Translations under genes and position numbers: made by a program
Notes under the pieces: generated by a model
What the model saw: only the letters and a program-made list of their open reading frames with translations
What the model was told of the DNA's origin: nothing
Databases searched by the model: none
Shown: one piece after another, positions 54,742-64,000 of the stretch
How the letters are laid out: each line of letters opens with the position of its first letter
Position numbering within the stretch: the stretch's first letter is position 1
Assembly (NCBI GenBank): GCA_016704345.1
Contig: JADJAH010000018.1
Location: 62,001 to 126,000, forward strand
DNA from: Ignavibacteria bacterium
Lineage (GTDB): Bacteria; Bacteroidota; Ignavibacteria; Tepidaquicellales; Tepidaquicellaceae
Length of the DNA stretch: 64,000 nucleotides
Direction of reading: 5' to 3'

Positions 54742-55052
54742 GGTATTTTATATGGGGTTTATGTTGAATAAAGTAAGTATATGAATTTTTGAAGCTGTGC
54801 AAGTTAGTCAATATGATTCAAAATTAAAACTTCGAATTGCCTTTTGGGCACAATGTGAATCGCATCTGTTCTCTGCAGGCAGGCGGGTTGTTTTTTCCGA
54901 ATCGACAAAATCCTCATGCTCCAGCCTATTTTCGATATAATTTTCGTTTTTGAAAAATGTTATGGACATCAATGAGAAATTGTGACTAAAGTTGAATATG
55001 TTTTCCTTGAATTAAGAATTCAGGTAATCTATTTTGAATTCAATTTTTTGGA
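54742..55052. other. Intergenic region with GC-rich repeat
   Basis: Contains one divergent copy of the GGCAGGCAGG repeat (54845-54890) in otherwise AT-rich DNA, and a promoter region for the next gene that I cannot resolve. Confidence 0.4.
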
Positions 55053-55310
55053 ATGAAAGAAACAGATGCTTTGACGGAAATAGACCGATTGCTCAAGAGG
55101 AGTGAAGTTGTCGGATGGATTTGGATAATGGGAATAGGATCGATAATTTCGATCATGTCAGCTGTTAAGGCGGCACGACTGATGAATAAAGCGGGAATTT
55201 CCGACAAGAAAAAGCTTACCGGACTTTTTGTGCTGGGCATAGCAGGATTACTAATTGCTGTTTCAGCATTCCTCATCATAATAATTTACAGAAAAGGCAA
55301 ATCAACCTGA
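55053..55310 (+). CDS. Small two-helix membrane protein upstream of DnaJ-like gene
   Basis: The 85-residue protein has an acidic N-terminus (LTEIDRLLKRSEVV), one helix at about 21-38, a basic loop (NKAGISDKKK) and a second helix at about 57-80. I know no family. The stop overlaps the start of the DnaJ-like gene by one base, so translation is coupled. It might recruit the co-chaperone to the membrane, but this is a guess. Confidence 0.65.
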   Translation: MKETDALTEIDRLLKRSEVVGWIWIMGIGSIISIMSAVKAARLMNKAGISDKKKLTGLFVLGIAGLLIAVSAFLIIIIYRKGKST

Positions 55311-56254
55311 TGGATTACAAAGATTATTATAAGGTCCTTGGTGTAAGCAAAAATGCTACAAAGGATGAAATAAAAAAGGCGTACAGAAAGCTCGCAGTAA
55401 AGTATCATCCCGATAAGAACAAAGGAAACAAAGAAGCCGAGGAAAAGTTTAAAGAAGTAAACGAAGCCAACGAAGTATTAAGCGACGAAGAGAAGCGAAA
55501 GAAATACGATCAGTTTGGTGAGAATTGGCAGTACTACCAGCAAAGCGGTGATCAGGGCGGATTTGACTGGTCGCAATATGCCAACCAGGGAGGTGGACAA
55601 ACCCGCTACACATATTCCGGCGGCGCTGAGGATTTTGGCGGAGCGGGATTCTCGGATTTTTTTGAAACACTTTTTGGAGGCGGCGGATTTGGCTCGTCGC
55701 AAACCCGCGGGAAAAGAAGAGGAAGCACAAGAACCGCGCAAGTAAGAGGAGAAGATCTTAGCGCGGAGCTAAGCATTACTTTGGATGACGCATATCACGG
55801 TGCAGAGAAATTGTTTGACCTGAACGGCCAATCGATTAAGCTGAAGATAAAGCCGGGAATAAATGACGGTCAGGTTTTGAAACTTGCCGGGAAAGGATAC
55901 GCGGGATCGAGAGGCGCCGGCGCGGGAGATCTGATGCTGAAGATCAATGTATTGAGTGACCCCGTATTTGAGAGAAAGGGAAATGATCTTTACACAAATA
56001 TGAATGTAAATCTTTATACTGCCGTAATGGGAGGCAAGGCAGCACTTAGAACATTCAAGGGAACGATAAATGTATCCATTACAAAAGAATCTCAGAACGG
56101 CAAAGTGATGAGACTACAGGGTATGGGCATGCCGGTTTACGGAAAGCCTAATCAGTTCGGTGATCTTTATGCTAAGATATCCGTCGACATTCCAACCGGC
56201 TTAACAGAAAAAGAAACGCAGCTCTTTCAAGAACTCCAGAAACTTAGAAAATAA
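55310..56254 (+). CDS. cbpA: CbpA-type DnaJ co-chaperone
   Basis: The 314-residue protein has a J domain (2-67) with the HPD motif in KYHPDKNK (33-35), a Gly/Phe-rich linker (about 75-145) and two C-terminal substrate-binding domains. The zinc finger of full DnaJ is absent, so it is CbpA-like. It stimulates DnaK ATPase and delivers substrates; E. coli CbpA also binds curved DNA. Confidence 0.92.
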   Translation: MDYKDYYKVLGVSKNATKDEIKKAYRKLAVKYHPDKNKGNKEAEEKFKEVNEANEVLSDEEKRKKYDQFGENWQYYQQSGDQGGFDWSQYANQGGGQTRYTYSGGAEDFGGAGFSDFFETLFGGGGFGSSQTRGKRRGSTRTAQVRGEDLSAELSITLDDAYHGAEKLFDLNGQSIKLKIKPGINDGQVLKLAGKGYAGSRGAGAGDLMLKINVLSDPVFERKGNDLYTNMNVNLYTAVMGGKAALRTFKGTINVSITKESQNGKVMRLQGMGMPVYGKPNQFGDLYAKISVDIPTGLTEKETQLFQELQKLRK

Positions 56255-56337
56255 GATCTCATCTGTAATGATAATCTTCCGTAACTCACAGACCTTAATG
56301 AATTACTACGCCTCAAATCTGACGGCTTGACCAATCT

Positions 56338-57789
56338 TTGATCAATACATCTCTTATTGCTGCTCTCAGGACCTTTTCTAAGGATGAGTTGAAAAGGTTT
56401 GAAGAATTTCTACTCTCGCCATTTTTCAACAAGAAGAAACCCGTCATAAAACTTTTCCAAAGCATTAAGAAATTTGCGCCCGAATTCAATTCTCCGCGCC
56501 TTGAAAGGAAAAAGGTTTGGGAAGCACTTTTCAAGGGAAAGGATTTCAATTATGGGGTAATGAAAAATCTGATATACGAGCTTGGTAAACTTGCAGACAA
56601 ATTTCTTTCAATAAGTCATCTCGAGAAGGACACTTTGGCATTTTCAGTAAATCTCATGCGCGAGCAGCTTATGAGGGGGCTGAGTCAATCATTCGAGAAG
56701 AATCTCCGTACTGCAAGAGAAGATATCGCTCTAAACGGGATTGACTTACATTTTTATCACAACTCGCTGTCGCTTGACATACTTGACGAATATTATCAAT
56801 CTCAGGAGTTTAATTCTCAGCATTTCAAGGGAGAGGGCACGTTGAATGTTGTCAGGAGTTTAACTCTTCACTACTTTACTTCACTGACTGAGCGTTATTA
56901 TAATCATCTGCTTGTTTGTCAGTACTCAAGCAGAAAGTTTGAAGGCGAGTCAATGGATATTTTTCTGGATTACCTTTCGAAGTGCAGGAAAGGAAATGAG
57001 GATATCGTTGACTTATGCGGTTGTTATATTAAGACAGTTCTCGAACCTTTCAATGAAGACAACTATTCTGAATACAAAGTAATCATTCAGAAGATGCATC
57101 CAAGCTTGAGCAAATATTACCTGAACAAACTCTACATAGCAAAGATAAATTTTTGCAATAACCTGGTAATGATCGGGAAGGCAGGATACAACAAAGAATT
57201 ATTTGAAGTGTTGAAGACTTTCGTTTATGACGGTATATATGCAGGCAACAAGAATGAAACTCTTAACCAGTACAACTATGCAATGGCTGTGAGCTGCGCC
57301 TGCAATGAAGGTGAGTTTGACTGGGCGGAGAAGTTCATTGAAGAATTTAAGAACAAGCTCAGACTCGAATTCCGGGATCAGTATTATCTTTACGCGCGCA
57401 TCACTCTCTGTATGAAGAAGAAAGATTATGAAAATGCGCTGGGTTTACTAACCGGAGTAAAGCAAATCAACTTCATGGACAAGATCACTGTGAAGAGATA
57501 TCAGCTTATGATATATTTTGAATCAGGCTACTCCGACGAGCTTTTCTCCATGCTCGATACTTTCAGCAGTTTTAAGAACAAGAATAAGGAGCTCTCGGAT
57601 CAAACAAGAGAACTCATTGGTAACTTTATTTACTTCATGAAAAAACTTGCAGAGCTTAAGTTTGGTGAGAATAATATTGGAGACAATAGTTTCTTGACAG
57701 ACAAGCTCTCCCACGAGCTTGAGATCAAAAAGGTTGTGAACAAGATTTGGTTCAGAGAAAAACTGGAAGAGATGAAAGTGGCAAATTGA
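56338..57789 (+). CDS. Uncharacterised ~480-residue helical protein, paralogue 2
   Basis: The 483-residue product starts at a TTG (INTSLIAALRTFSKDEL). Its N-terminus carries the family motif FEEFLLSPFFNKKKPVIKLF, then FNYGVMKNLIYELGKLADKF, matching the genes at 40.7 and 58.0 kb. The remainder is alpha-helical with paired-helix repeats like TPRs; no membrane segments. It lies 225 bases before paralogue 3 on the same strand, with a microsatellite starting at its stop codon. Confidence 0.78.
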   Translation: MINTSLIAALRTFSKDELKRFEEFLLSPFFNKKKPVIKLFQSIKKFAPEFNSPRLERKKVWEALFKGKDFNYGVMKNLIYELGKLADKFLSISHLEKDTLAFSVNLMREQLMRGLSQSFEKNLRTAREDIALNGIDLHFYHNSLSLDILDEYYQSQEFNSQHFKGEGTLNVVRSLTLHYFTSLTERYYNHLLVCQYSSRKFEGESMDIFLDYLSKCRKGNEDIVDLCGCYIKTVLEPFNEDNYSEYKVIIQKMHPSLSKYYLNKLYIAKINFCNNLVMIGKAGYNKELFEVLKTFVYDGIYAGNKNETLNQYNYAMAVSCACNEGEFDWAEKFIEEFKNKLRLEFRDQYYLYARITLCMKKKDYENALGLLTGVKQINFMDKITVKRYQLMIYFESGYSDELFSMLDTFSSFKNKNKELSDQTRELIGNFIYFMKKLAELKFGENNIGDNSFLTDKLSHELEIKKVVNKIWFREKLEEMKVAN

Positions 57790-57850
57790 AAATTGAAAAT
57801 TGAAAATTGAAAATTGAAAATTGAAAATTGAAAATTGAAAATTGAAAATT
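57788..57850. repeat. 7-bp microsatellite (GAAAATT x9)
   Basis: Nine exact copies of GAAAATT start within the stop codon of paralogue 2. On the minus strand the array would code NFQFSIF-type repeats, but no gene is likely there. Confidence 0.9.
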
Positions 57851-58013
57851 TGACAATTGAAAATTATTACCAAAGCCCTCTACAAAGGAAAATTTATCCC
57901 GCTTAGAAAAAGTGTAACATGCACAACTTTCACAAAGCATCAAACATAGTTCCCTTCTGATCTTTTAAACTAAATTGGATTGAATATTTAGAACTTACTT
58001 CTAAATTAAAAAT

Positions 58014-59446
58014 ATGCAGGAGACAAGGCTAATTCAGTTTTTGAAATCACTGAACAGAAGTGAAGTTAGAAATTTTCAGGACTTTCTAAATTCACCGTCA
58101 TTCAACAAGAATAGATCCGTAGTGAAGTTATTTGAAACTTTGGTAAAGCACTATCCGGAATTTCCTGAGTCTGAGTTATCTCCTGAGTTTCAATTCTCAG
58201 AGGTTTATGGAAAAGAGAAGTTTGATTATCACAAGTTAAAGAATCTATCATCAGACTTGCTGGCTTTAGGAAAAGAATTTCTTGCATTTGAGAGCTATAA
58301 AACAGACAAGGACGCACAGGAATTATACATGTTAAAGGAAACCAGGAAAAGAAATCTAAATCTGATCTTTGAAAACATCATTCGAAACGCTGAAAAAGAA
58401 TAGGAAGACAAATGATCAGAGATGAGAAATATATGTTTCATAGTATGAATCTTGTCGACGAGCATATTAATTTTAACGCTCCCAGAAACCCGAGCATTAA
58501 TTTAGAGTTGATGCAAAGTAAACTTGACCATTTTATAAGTTACTCCGTAATAATGCTCCTCAAGTTTTACAATCTTATGATGCACGATCAGATTCAATTC
58601 AACCACAAGTATGACCTCAAGATGTTTGACTGTGTGCTGGAATATTTAAAGAAGAACGATGACGAGACGTATCCGGTAATGCAAATCTATTACCACATTA
58701 TATTGCTAGGAATGGACAAAACAGATGAGAATTTTTTCAGACTCAAAGAGCTCAGAGGAAAGTACAAGAATGAATTAAATTCGGTCGACAACTATATGGC
58801 ATTTCTGTATCTTGACAGCTATTGCGCAAATGCATATAACAATGAATGCCGCACTGATCTTGCGTATGAACAATTCTTGCTGACACGGGAATGCGACATG
58901 AATTTGTTTCCGGAATTGGGCAAAATTATGTATCCTGATTTCATTTACAGTATTAAGATTGCTCTCAGGGTAAAAGAAATTGATTATGCTGAAAATTACA
59001 TAAATGAGTTTAAAAAAAATCTCACTGAAGAAAAGGACAGCACCCTAAATTTCTGTTATGCTTTGATTGAACACAGCAAAGGAGAAACCAACAAAGCACT
59101 GGAGTTGCTGGCTAAGACACATTTTCAAAGTTTCATAATGAAGATTCAGGTGAAGCTGTTTCAATTGCAGTTAAGTTATGAAATGAATTACTTTGATCAG
59201 ACATTGTCTATGATTGACTCATTCCGTCATTACATTTCACGTGAGACTCTCCTGCTCGATAATTTGAAATCAGTACTATTGAAATTTCTTAGTGTTACGG
59301 GAAATCTGATAAGGTACCGTTCAGAAACGGTCTTAGATAAGAAAGGGAATTTGCTTAAGATCAAATATGACATTGAGAATCTTAACAGCAATCACTTCGG
59401 GATTAAATTGTGGCTGCAGGAGAAAATGAGGGATATAGAAAATTAG
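58014..59446 (+). pseudogene. Uncharacterised helical protein, paralogue 3, split by one frameshift
   Basis: Two frames, 58014-58403 and 58412-59446, together give one 477-residue product the size of paralogue 2. The first ends FENIIRNAEKE and the second continues in the next frame. One extra A in the run of five A at 58393-58397 would join them as NAEKRIGRQMIRDEKYMF. The N-terminus has FLKSLNRSEVRNFQDFLNSP and FDYHKLKNLSSDLLALGKEF, the family motifs. The break sits in a short homopolymer, so sequencing error is as likely as a real lesion. Confidence 0.72.
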
Positions 59447-59689
59447 AATCTTCTCAACAAAAAGGAATCCCTCAAACATCTAAAATAGAACCATCATACC
59501 TGAAGAACGAACAATTCAGATTAAACATGATGTTGCCGCTGCTGAAGCTGATAATAATTCGTTAAAAGAAGAGTTGATGCAATCAGATGTTATTAACAAG
59601 TCGTGGCTGATTGAGAAGCATTGCGAAATTGAAGATCCTGATAAACAATAATATCTCTTCAAAGTCATGCTCGAATTAAAGTGGCGGCA

Positions 59690-60184
59690 CGTCACCATAC
59701 TTGGGTTATGACTTCAGCAAAGGCTGTTACAGCTATCAAGTCTGTTCCGCAACAAAATTATTTCCGGTCAAGTCAGTCAACACTATCCTGATCATTTGCC
59801 ACACCATTGTCCACCAGCTTCATCGTCCATGATGAAACCATTCGATCACTCTCCGCCACATCCAAATGCAATCGGAGAAGAATCAATCAGTTTCAAGTTG
59901 CTTCCAAATGCAGATGCCGCACTTGAAGTCATATCTAAAATCATGCTGTTTGAAATAAAGATCATACCTGTAGAACTCCAGGTCTCAATAGAATTCCTAT
60001 GCTTTATTGACACATAGTAACTTGTAGCATTGTCTGCTTTCAAAAACTCCAGAATTACATTTCCATAAACATCAGGTACACCGACCGAAGAATCAACGAC
60101 CGAGTAAGGTGCAAATGAGTTTCTTAGCAGAATGTTCACTGTATCAGCTGTTCCTTTACTGCCACTGGTCCGCCCCGCCCCCAT
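59690..60184 (-). pseudogene. Decayed dockerin-tailed surface protein remnant
   Basis: The minus strand at 59846-60184 codes a fragment (GNVILEFLKADNATSYYVSI, KHRNSIETWSSTGM, SSPIAFGCGGE) that matches the pre-dockerin domain of the two intact genes further on (RHRNSIETWSS and NSPVRFAIYGGD). Past it, frame changes are needed, but SG then DLTGNNFVAEQ appears near 59740-59775, a relic of the dockerin loop (DLNGDEFVDA in the intact gene). No start signal. Confidence 0.6.
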
Positions 60185-60739
60185 CTCTTAATGGCCAGAC
60201 CGACCCGAGCCAAGAAAAGGAGGGTAGAAGTAGACTATGTTCCATTTTGTGTAGATTGCCAACTTCTTCAGCCTAACCCTTGCCATTCTGTCCCGCCTTG
60301 GATCCTCAGAGGTGCCCTTACTTACGGCCCATGATCCAGTCATGGTTTCAGACTTGGAAAATCTGTTTACCGTATCACCGTGCCTAAATTCCTGTATAAG
60401 GAATCCTGTAGTAGTACATGTTTATATCAATGGTGCTTGCTCACCCAGTCAATTATTGTCTCCATGAGATCGGTTCCAACGGATTAGAACTTGAGTTCAT
60501 TGCCCCTCCAAAGTCTCCAATTGCTGCAATCTTACCAATGATTGCCACTCAGTTCATTAAGCGTAAAGTTTTTTCATCCAAAATTTTGGAAAGTAGGACG
60601 TTTGATGACATTTAAAGAAAAGATTAGAGCATCTCCAGCATTTGAGATCAGGATATTAACCGGAGCTCAATTCTTTTCCACGGAAGGTGGCGTTTTGTTG
60701 ATCATTAAGATTCCATGACGATATAATTACTTTGTATCA
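60185..60739. other. Non-coding region with relics
   Basis: Between the decayed remnant and the intact surface-protein gene. Many short frames are interrupted on both strands; nothing is recognisable. Base composition varies along it (GC-rich near 60160-60220), suggesting a patchwork of relics. Confidence 0.35.
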
Positions 60740-62572
60740 TTACGGTCTTATCAGTCCCACAAAATTCCATGCATTGTTATCTACCGTTGATGCATCAGAT
60801 GCATCAACAAACCTGTCTCCTGTAACATCCGAAGCAACATATCCTGAAGCGAAATTGAATGCATCATTGTCTATGATGGAAGCATCTGCGCCGTCTATTA
60901 CTCCGTCAAGATTGACATCACCGCCGTAAACGGCGAACAGCAAAGGAGAATTTTTCAATTGTAAAAGATTATTCCCGAATGATTGAGATATTGATGAAGT
61001 GAAATCATAATTCATTATTGAGCCGGCAGTGTAAGATTCTCCTCCTGATTTGCTCCATGTTTCCAAAGAATTCCGGTGTCTTACGGAAATGTAATAATTT
61101 CCGCTCACTGCATTTGTGAAGCTGAATGAGCCGAAGAAAGTGACTGAGTCTATAATCGAACGGGCTGAATCAATTAAAACAAATGGAGCAGAACTATTGT
61201 ACAGAAAAGCCACCATTGTATCCCTCATGTTCAATACTCCTGTAGTATTGTTATAGAATCCCTGCGGTATTACTTTGATGTTCAGCATTGATTGCGAGTA
61301 TTTGATCAGCGCAATTTTGCTGTATGACGGGCTTATGGATTCCCTGCTGATTGCAGCCACAAAAATATTTCCGGATGCATCGCCTGTAATCAGTGACTTC
61401 TGATCATTCAGACTTGACGGACCATCATACTTAACTCTCCAAAGTGAATCACCTCCATTTGAATATTTCATTGTCCATATATCCCAACTGCCGCCTGTCA
61501 CATAAATATTTCCATTAATATCCGTATGAATATCATTGACTCCAAATCCATTTACGGGTGCATTAAATGTCTTCTCCCAAAATAGATTTCCTTCACTGCT
61601 GTATTTTAAAGTTGAAAAGTAATATGTGCTCACATTATTAGAAGTACCGCCAAGAATAATATTTCCATAACTGTCGAATGCAATTGCATTCACATCGTCA
61701 TGATTCGTCATACTTCCCCCCAGTCCGTTATAAATCCTGGTCCAAAGTGTATCGCCGTTATCGGCAAATTTTATAAGCGCAAAATCATCAAATGTTGCTG
61801 TCCACTTTGTTGCACCAAGATAGATGTTTCCGGCTGAATCAGTCAGAAGCGTTCTGTTTGTCTCAGCCGCATTGAATCCCTGAATTGTTTTTGACCATTG
61901 CAGGCTGCCGGCCGGACTGTATTTTGAAAGCACAACACCTCTTCTGTAAAGAAAGACATTGCCGTTAAGATCTGCAGCAACATCAATCGGGATACCTGTT
62001 CCTCCTGTCACGATTCTTCCTATCCAGAGTGTATCTCCTTCAGGAGTATATTTCATTGTCAAGCTTGTGAGCGGTGTTACTCCGGATGAAAATCCGCCGA
62101 CAATTATGTTGTCCTGATTATCAACGAAAATTGCAACCGGCTGATCCATTGTCGTTGCGCTAGGACCGTTGTAGATTCGTACCCAAAGCGAGTCGCCGTT
62201 AGTATTATATTTGATTGTTACAATATCATACGTGCCGGTTAGATTTTCTGTCAGACCTGTAACGCAGATGTTTCCCTTGCTGTCAAGTGCCATATCAATT
62301 GCCCGGTCTTCGATCTGTCTGGCAAAAGTTCTTGACCATAATAGTGTTCCGTCACTCCTGTACTTCAAAGTCACAATATCGGTTAGAGTTGAAGAAGACA
62401 TTGTAGCAGTGACATACACATTGCCTGAATCATCTGATTCAAGTCCGACAAGATTCTGTATCTGATTTGTTGATGAGCCGTATCGCTGTTCCCATTGCCG
62501 TACCGGCTGTGAGTTGATTTCAGATTGCATCGCACAGATCATTGCGAGAAAGATTAATATTCCGGTGTACAT
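60740..62572 (-). CDS. Secreted SBBP beta-propeller protein with dockerin-like tail
   Basis: From the ATG at 62572 (MYTGILIFLAMICAM) a signal peptide leads into about eight SBBP-type propeller repeats, each with a D.xGN.YVTG-like turn and a LKYxxDGxxLW strand (DDSGNVYVTATMS, SKGNICVTGLTEN, ITGDASGNIFVAA). A beta domain with RHRNSLETWSKSG follows, then a dockerin-like tail of two EF-hand loops: GGDVNLDGVIDGADASIID and DVTGDRFVDASDASTVDN. The tail likely binds Ca2+ and may anchor the protein. A longer frame starts at 62605. The same tail ends the next gene. Confidence 0.85.
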   Translation of the reverse strand: MYTGILIFLAMICAMQSEINSQPVRQWEQRYGSSTNQIQNLVGLESDDSGNVYVTATMSSSTLTDIVTLKYRSDGTLLWSRTFARQIEDRAIDMALDSKGNICVTGLTENLTGTYDIVTIKYNTNGDSLWVRIYNGPSATTMDQPVAIFVDNQDNIIVGGFSSGVTPLTSLTMKYTPEGDTLWIGRIVTGGTGIPIDVAADLNGNVFLYRRGVVLSKYSPAGSLQWSKTIQGFNAAETNRTLLTDSAGNIYLGATKWTATFDDFALIKFADNGDTLWTRIYNGLGGSMTNHDDVNAIAFDSYGNIILGGTSNNVSTYYFSTLKYSSEGNLFWEKTFNAPVNGFGVNDIHTDINGNIYVTGGSWDIWTMKYSNGGDSLWRVKYDGPSSLNDQKSLITGDASGNIFVAAISRESISPSYSKIALIKYSQSMLNIKVIPQGFYNNTTGVLNMRDTMVAFLYNSSAPFVLIDSARSIIDSVTFFGSFSFTNAVSGNYYISVRHRNSLETWSKSGGESYTAGSIMNYDFTSSISQSFGNNLLQLKNSPLLFAVYGGDVNLDGVIDGADASIIDNDAFNFASGYVASDVTGDRFVDASDASTVDNNAWNFVGLIRP

Positions 62573-62700
62573 GTCTTTAAAATTGTTGTACAAAAATATG
62601 TTCAATGTATAATAATTGGAATCTTAAATTGTAAAAAGTGTAGGATTCAGGATTTCTGTAATTGAAGTGTATTTGATCACATCATTTGAACTAATAAAGA

Positions 62701-62731
62701 AAAGGAGCCTCTTGTGTTTTGAGACTCCTTT
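62701..62731. terminator. Hairpin between two surface-protein genes
   Basis: AAAGGAGCCTC (62701-62711) pairs with GAGACTCCTTT (62721-62731) with one mismatch, loop TTGTGTTTT. It ends in A/T runs on both sides and would serve as a terminator for the gene at 62.8 kb on the minus strand. Confidence 0.65.
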
Positions 62732-62786
62732 CAAATGCTGTTGTGCTTAAACTTTTACAGCTCAATAGTTATTATCTTGTTGTTAC

Positions 62787-64000
62787 TCAGGGTGCTATCA
62801 CGCTTATAAAGGCAGTTGCATTATTGTCTGCCAATGAATAATCCGTAGCATCTACAAATTCATCTCCGTTCAAATCGGTATCTACATAACCGGAAATGAA
62901 TGCTGTAGCATCGTTATCTATGAGTGCAAGATCTGAAGCATCCACAGCATCATCCTGATTAACATCTCCTCCGTAGATTGCAAAGCGTACCGGAGAATTA
63001 TCAACCTGAATCTGATTGCCTCCAAATGCCTGCGCTGCCGATGTATTGAAGCGATACTCTGTTTGGGAAGTGAATGGATCAAAGTTGACGAATGAAGAGC
63101 TCCATGTTTCAATCGAGTTTCTATGCCTCAATCTCAAATAGTAGTCCTCGCCGGGCGTTGCATTTGAATAATGTATATCGGTCAATCCGCTCAAAGGATT
63201 GTAAAACCTTACTAACTCAACCTGGCTATAAGGTGAAACACTTGACCTTAGAGCACATCTGATTGTATCTCTGATTGATTGATTTGTTGCAGGATTGTAA
63301 AAACCCTGAACTATCATATTGGTATTCAGCACTCTTGGAAGTACTGTTTTATTGTTTACTACGATTCCCCATGCATAGAGTCTTCCTGTGTCCTGTGCAA
63401 CGTTATCAAGGATATCCATTTTCCAAAGCCCACGGCAAGTTCTGGTGCCAAATGTACTTATTGGACTTCCGGATGGCTTCACTTCCGGCGAGAGACAAAT
63501 GTATTTGAGATCGGCGTTTGTGCTGTCAGCATACTCGTTGAATACGGTCACAATATTTCCACTTTCATTACTCAAAGCACGGTAAGATTGAAATATTAAA
63601 ACGGAGCCGTCCGGTCCTGTTAGTGAAAACCTCAGGTTATCACCCATAGAATGATTGACGGCAACAAAAATATTCATATCACTTATATCTTCATCAAGAA
63701 AAATTTCCATCGAGTCAGTTGTCATAGAACCGGATGTTCCTGTTTCAGGAATTCTCCTGTCTGTCGGTTTTATGAAGAATCCCTTTTGGAAATTCAGGTA
63801 GTCTGCTCTCAGCATTGGCGACACCGGTTTATATGTATTGCCGCCGGCGTGAGCAAAGCCTGCATCATTCCTGAAGCGCAGTCTTTGTGAGATATCAGCA
63901 TTGCTCACAGTGTAACCGTCAAGATTTAAGGATAGTGTTGGAACTGATACACTATCGTTTGATTGTTCAATAGAACTGTACATTGATGAGCAGATCTCGT
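62787..64000 (-). CDS. Surface protein with P-domain and dockerin-like tail (5' end outside window)
   Basis: The open frame enters from beyond the window (an ATG at 63983 is in frame but the reading stays open upstream as EICSS). It contains a proprotein-convertase P-domain-like region (MEIFLDEDISDMNIFVAVNH, LRFSLTGPDGSVLIF, TCRGLWKMDILDNVAQDTG), the same beta domain (RHRNSIETWSSS) and the dockerin-like tail GGDVNQDDAVDASDLALID and DLNGDEFVDATDYSLADN. P-domains often follow subtilisin-type proteases, so the missing part could be one. No terminal type IX sorting tail is present; the dockerin may replace it. Confidence 0.8.
   Translation of the reverse strand, partial: EICSSMYSSIEQSNDSVSVPTLSLNLDGYTVSNADISQRLRFRNDAGFAHAGGNTYKPVSPMLRADYLNFQKGFFIKPTDRRIPETGTSGSMTTDSMEIFLDEDISDMNIFVAVNHSMGDNLRFSLTGPDGSVLIFQSYRALSNESGNIVTVFNEYADSTNADLKYICLSPEVKPSGSPISTFGTRTCRGLWKMDILDNVAQDTGRLYAWGIVVNNKTVLPRVLNTNMIVQGFYNPATNQSIRDTIRCALRSSVSPYSQVELVRFYNPLSGLTDIHYSNATPGEDYYLRLRHRNSIETWSSSFVNFDPFTSQTEYRFNTSAAQAFGGNQIQVDNSPVRFAIYGGDVNQDDAVDASDLALIDNDATAFISGYVDTDLNGDEFVDATDYSLADNNATAFISVIAP

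Noticed and set aside
55310..56254. Full DnaJ chaperone
   Set aside because: No zinc-finger CxxCxGxG repeats; the layout is that of CbpA.
57752..57943. Minus-strand NFQFSIF repeat protein
   Set aside because: It is the microsatellite read in reverse; no start signal and no flanking coding sequence.
59796..60017. Plus-strand frame
   Set aside because: Antisense to the decayed dockerin-protein remnant, which has clear similarity to neighbouring genes.

Overview
The window looks like a chromosomal contig from the Ignavibacteria / Bacteroidota-Chlorobi side of the tree. The evidence is a type IX secretion C-terminal sorting tail of the NYPNPFNPSTK kind (43.5 kb), a TonB-dependent receptor with a carboxypeptidase-regulatory-like N-terminus, a Bacteroidota-type histone H1-like protein, weak Shine-Dalgarno signals, AT-rich DNA, and outer-surface proteins ending in a dockerin-like EF-hand tail. 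This assignment is inference from gene content; no rRNA gene is present.

Layout. 0-3.6 kb: three overlapping M16 zinc peptidase genes, two with the catalytic HxxEH motif and one without. 4-8 kb: Dps ferritin with a clear terminator, then a TonB receptor coupled to an EamA permease. 8.2-13.6 kb: a five-gene minus-strand operon (receiver protein, NuoE-like, NuoF-like, [FeFe]-hydrogenase, histidine kinase), i.e. a trimeric NAD(P)H-linked hydrogenase boxed in by a two-component pair. 14.1-22.6 kb: an Rhs/YD-repeat locus with one full-length secreted Rhs protein, a frameshifted tip domain, a small membrane protein (candidate immunity), then two displaced Rhs core fragments, one with a decayed alpha/beta-hydrolase-like tip and a second small membrane protein. 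23-26 kb: a cyclase-NTPase-TPR regulator. 26.3-29.5 kb: two GT-C-like polytopic membrane proteins.

30.3-39.8 kb: a minus-strand accessory block with a MarC protein, a CoA-disulfide-reductase/rhodanese fusion, an outer-membrane transporter-like protein, a chimeric ORF (glycyl-radical-enzyme N-terminus joined to a nucleoside-phosphorylase C-terminus), a crotonase, a rhodanese, and two near-identical genes whose product aligns with the sulfinate desulfinase DszB, including its Cys/His/Arg catalytic residues. The first copy is broken by one extra T. This is the strongest candidate for an undescribed pathway: a sulfur-releasing catabolic island.

40.6-64 kb: housekeeping and surface genes: SdhC/SdhD without SdhA/B, histone-like protein, LepA, signal peptidase I, HemW, PAP2 phosphatase, MgtE, tRNA-Pro(GGG), RadC, a CbpA-type DnaJ, three paralogues of an unnamed ~480-residue helical family (one frameshifted), and dockerin-tailed surface proteins with a decayed third copy. 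Intergenic DNA is full of repeats: a ~85-100 bp palindromic element in at least six copies, CCCCGAAGGGG motifs, a 21-bp tandem array of 15 units, a 7-bp microsatellite and a tandem 186-bp unit.

Seven likely single-base frameshifts are seen, five of them in Rhs tips. They may be real decay, phase variation, or assembly errors; the reads would decide.
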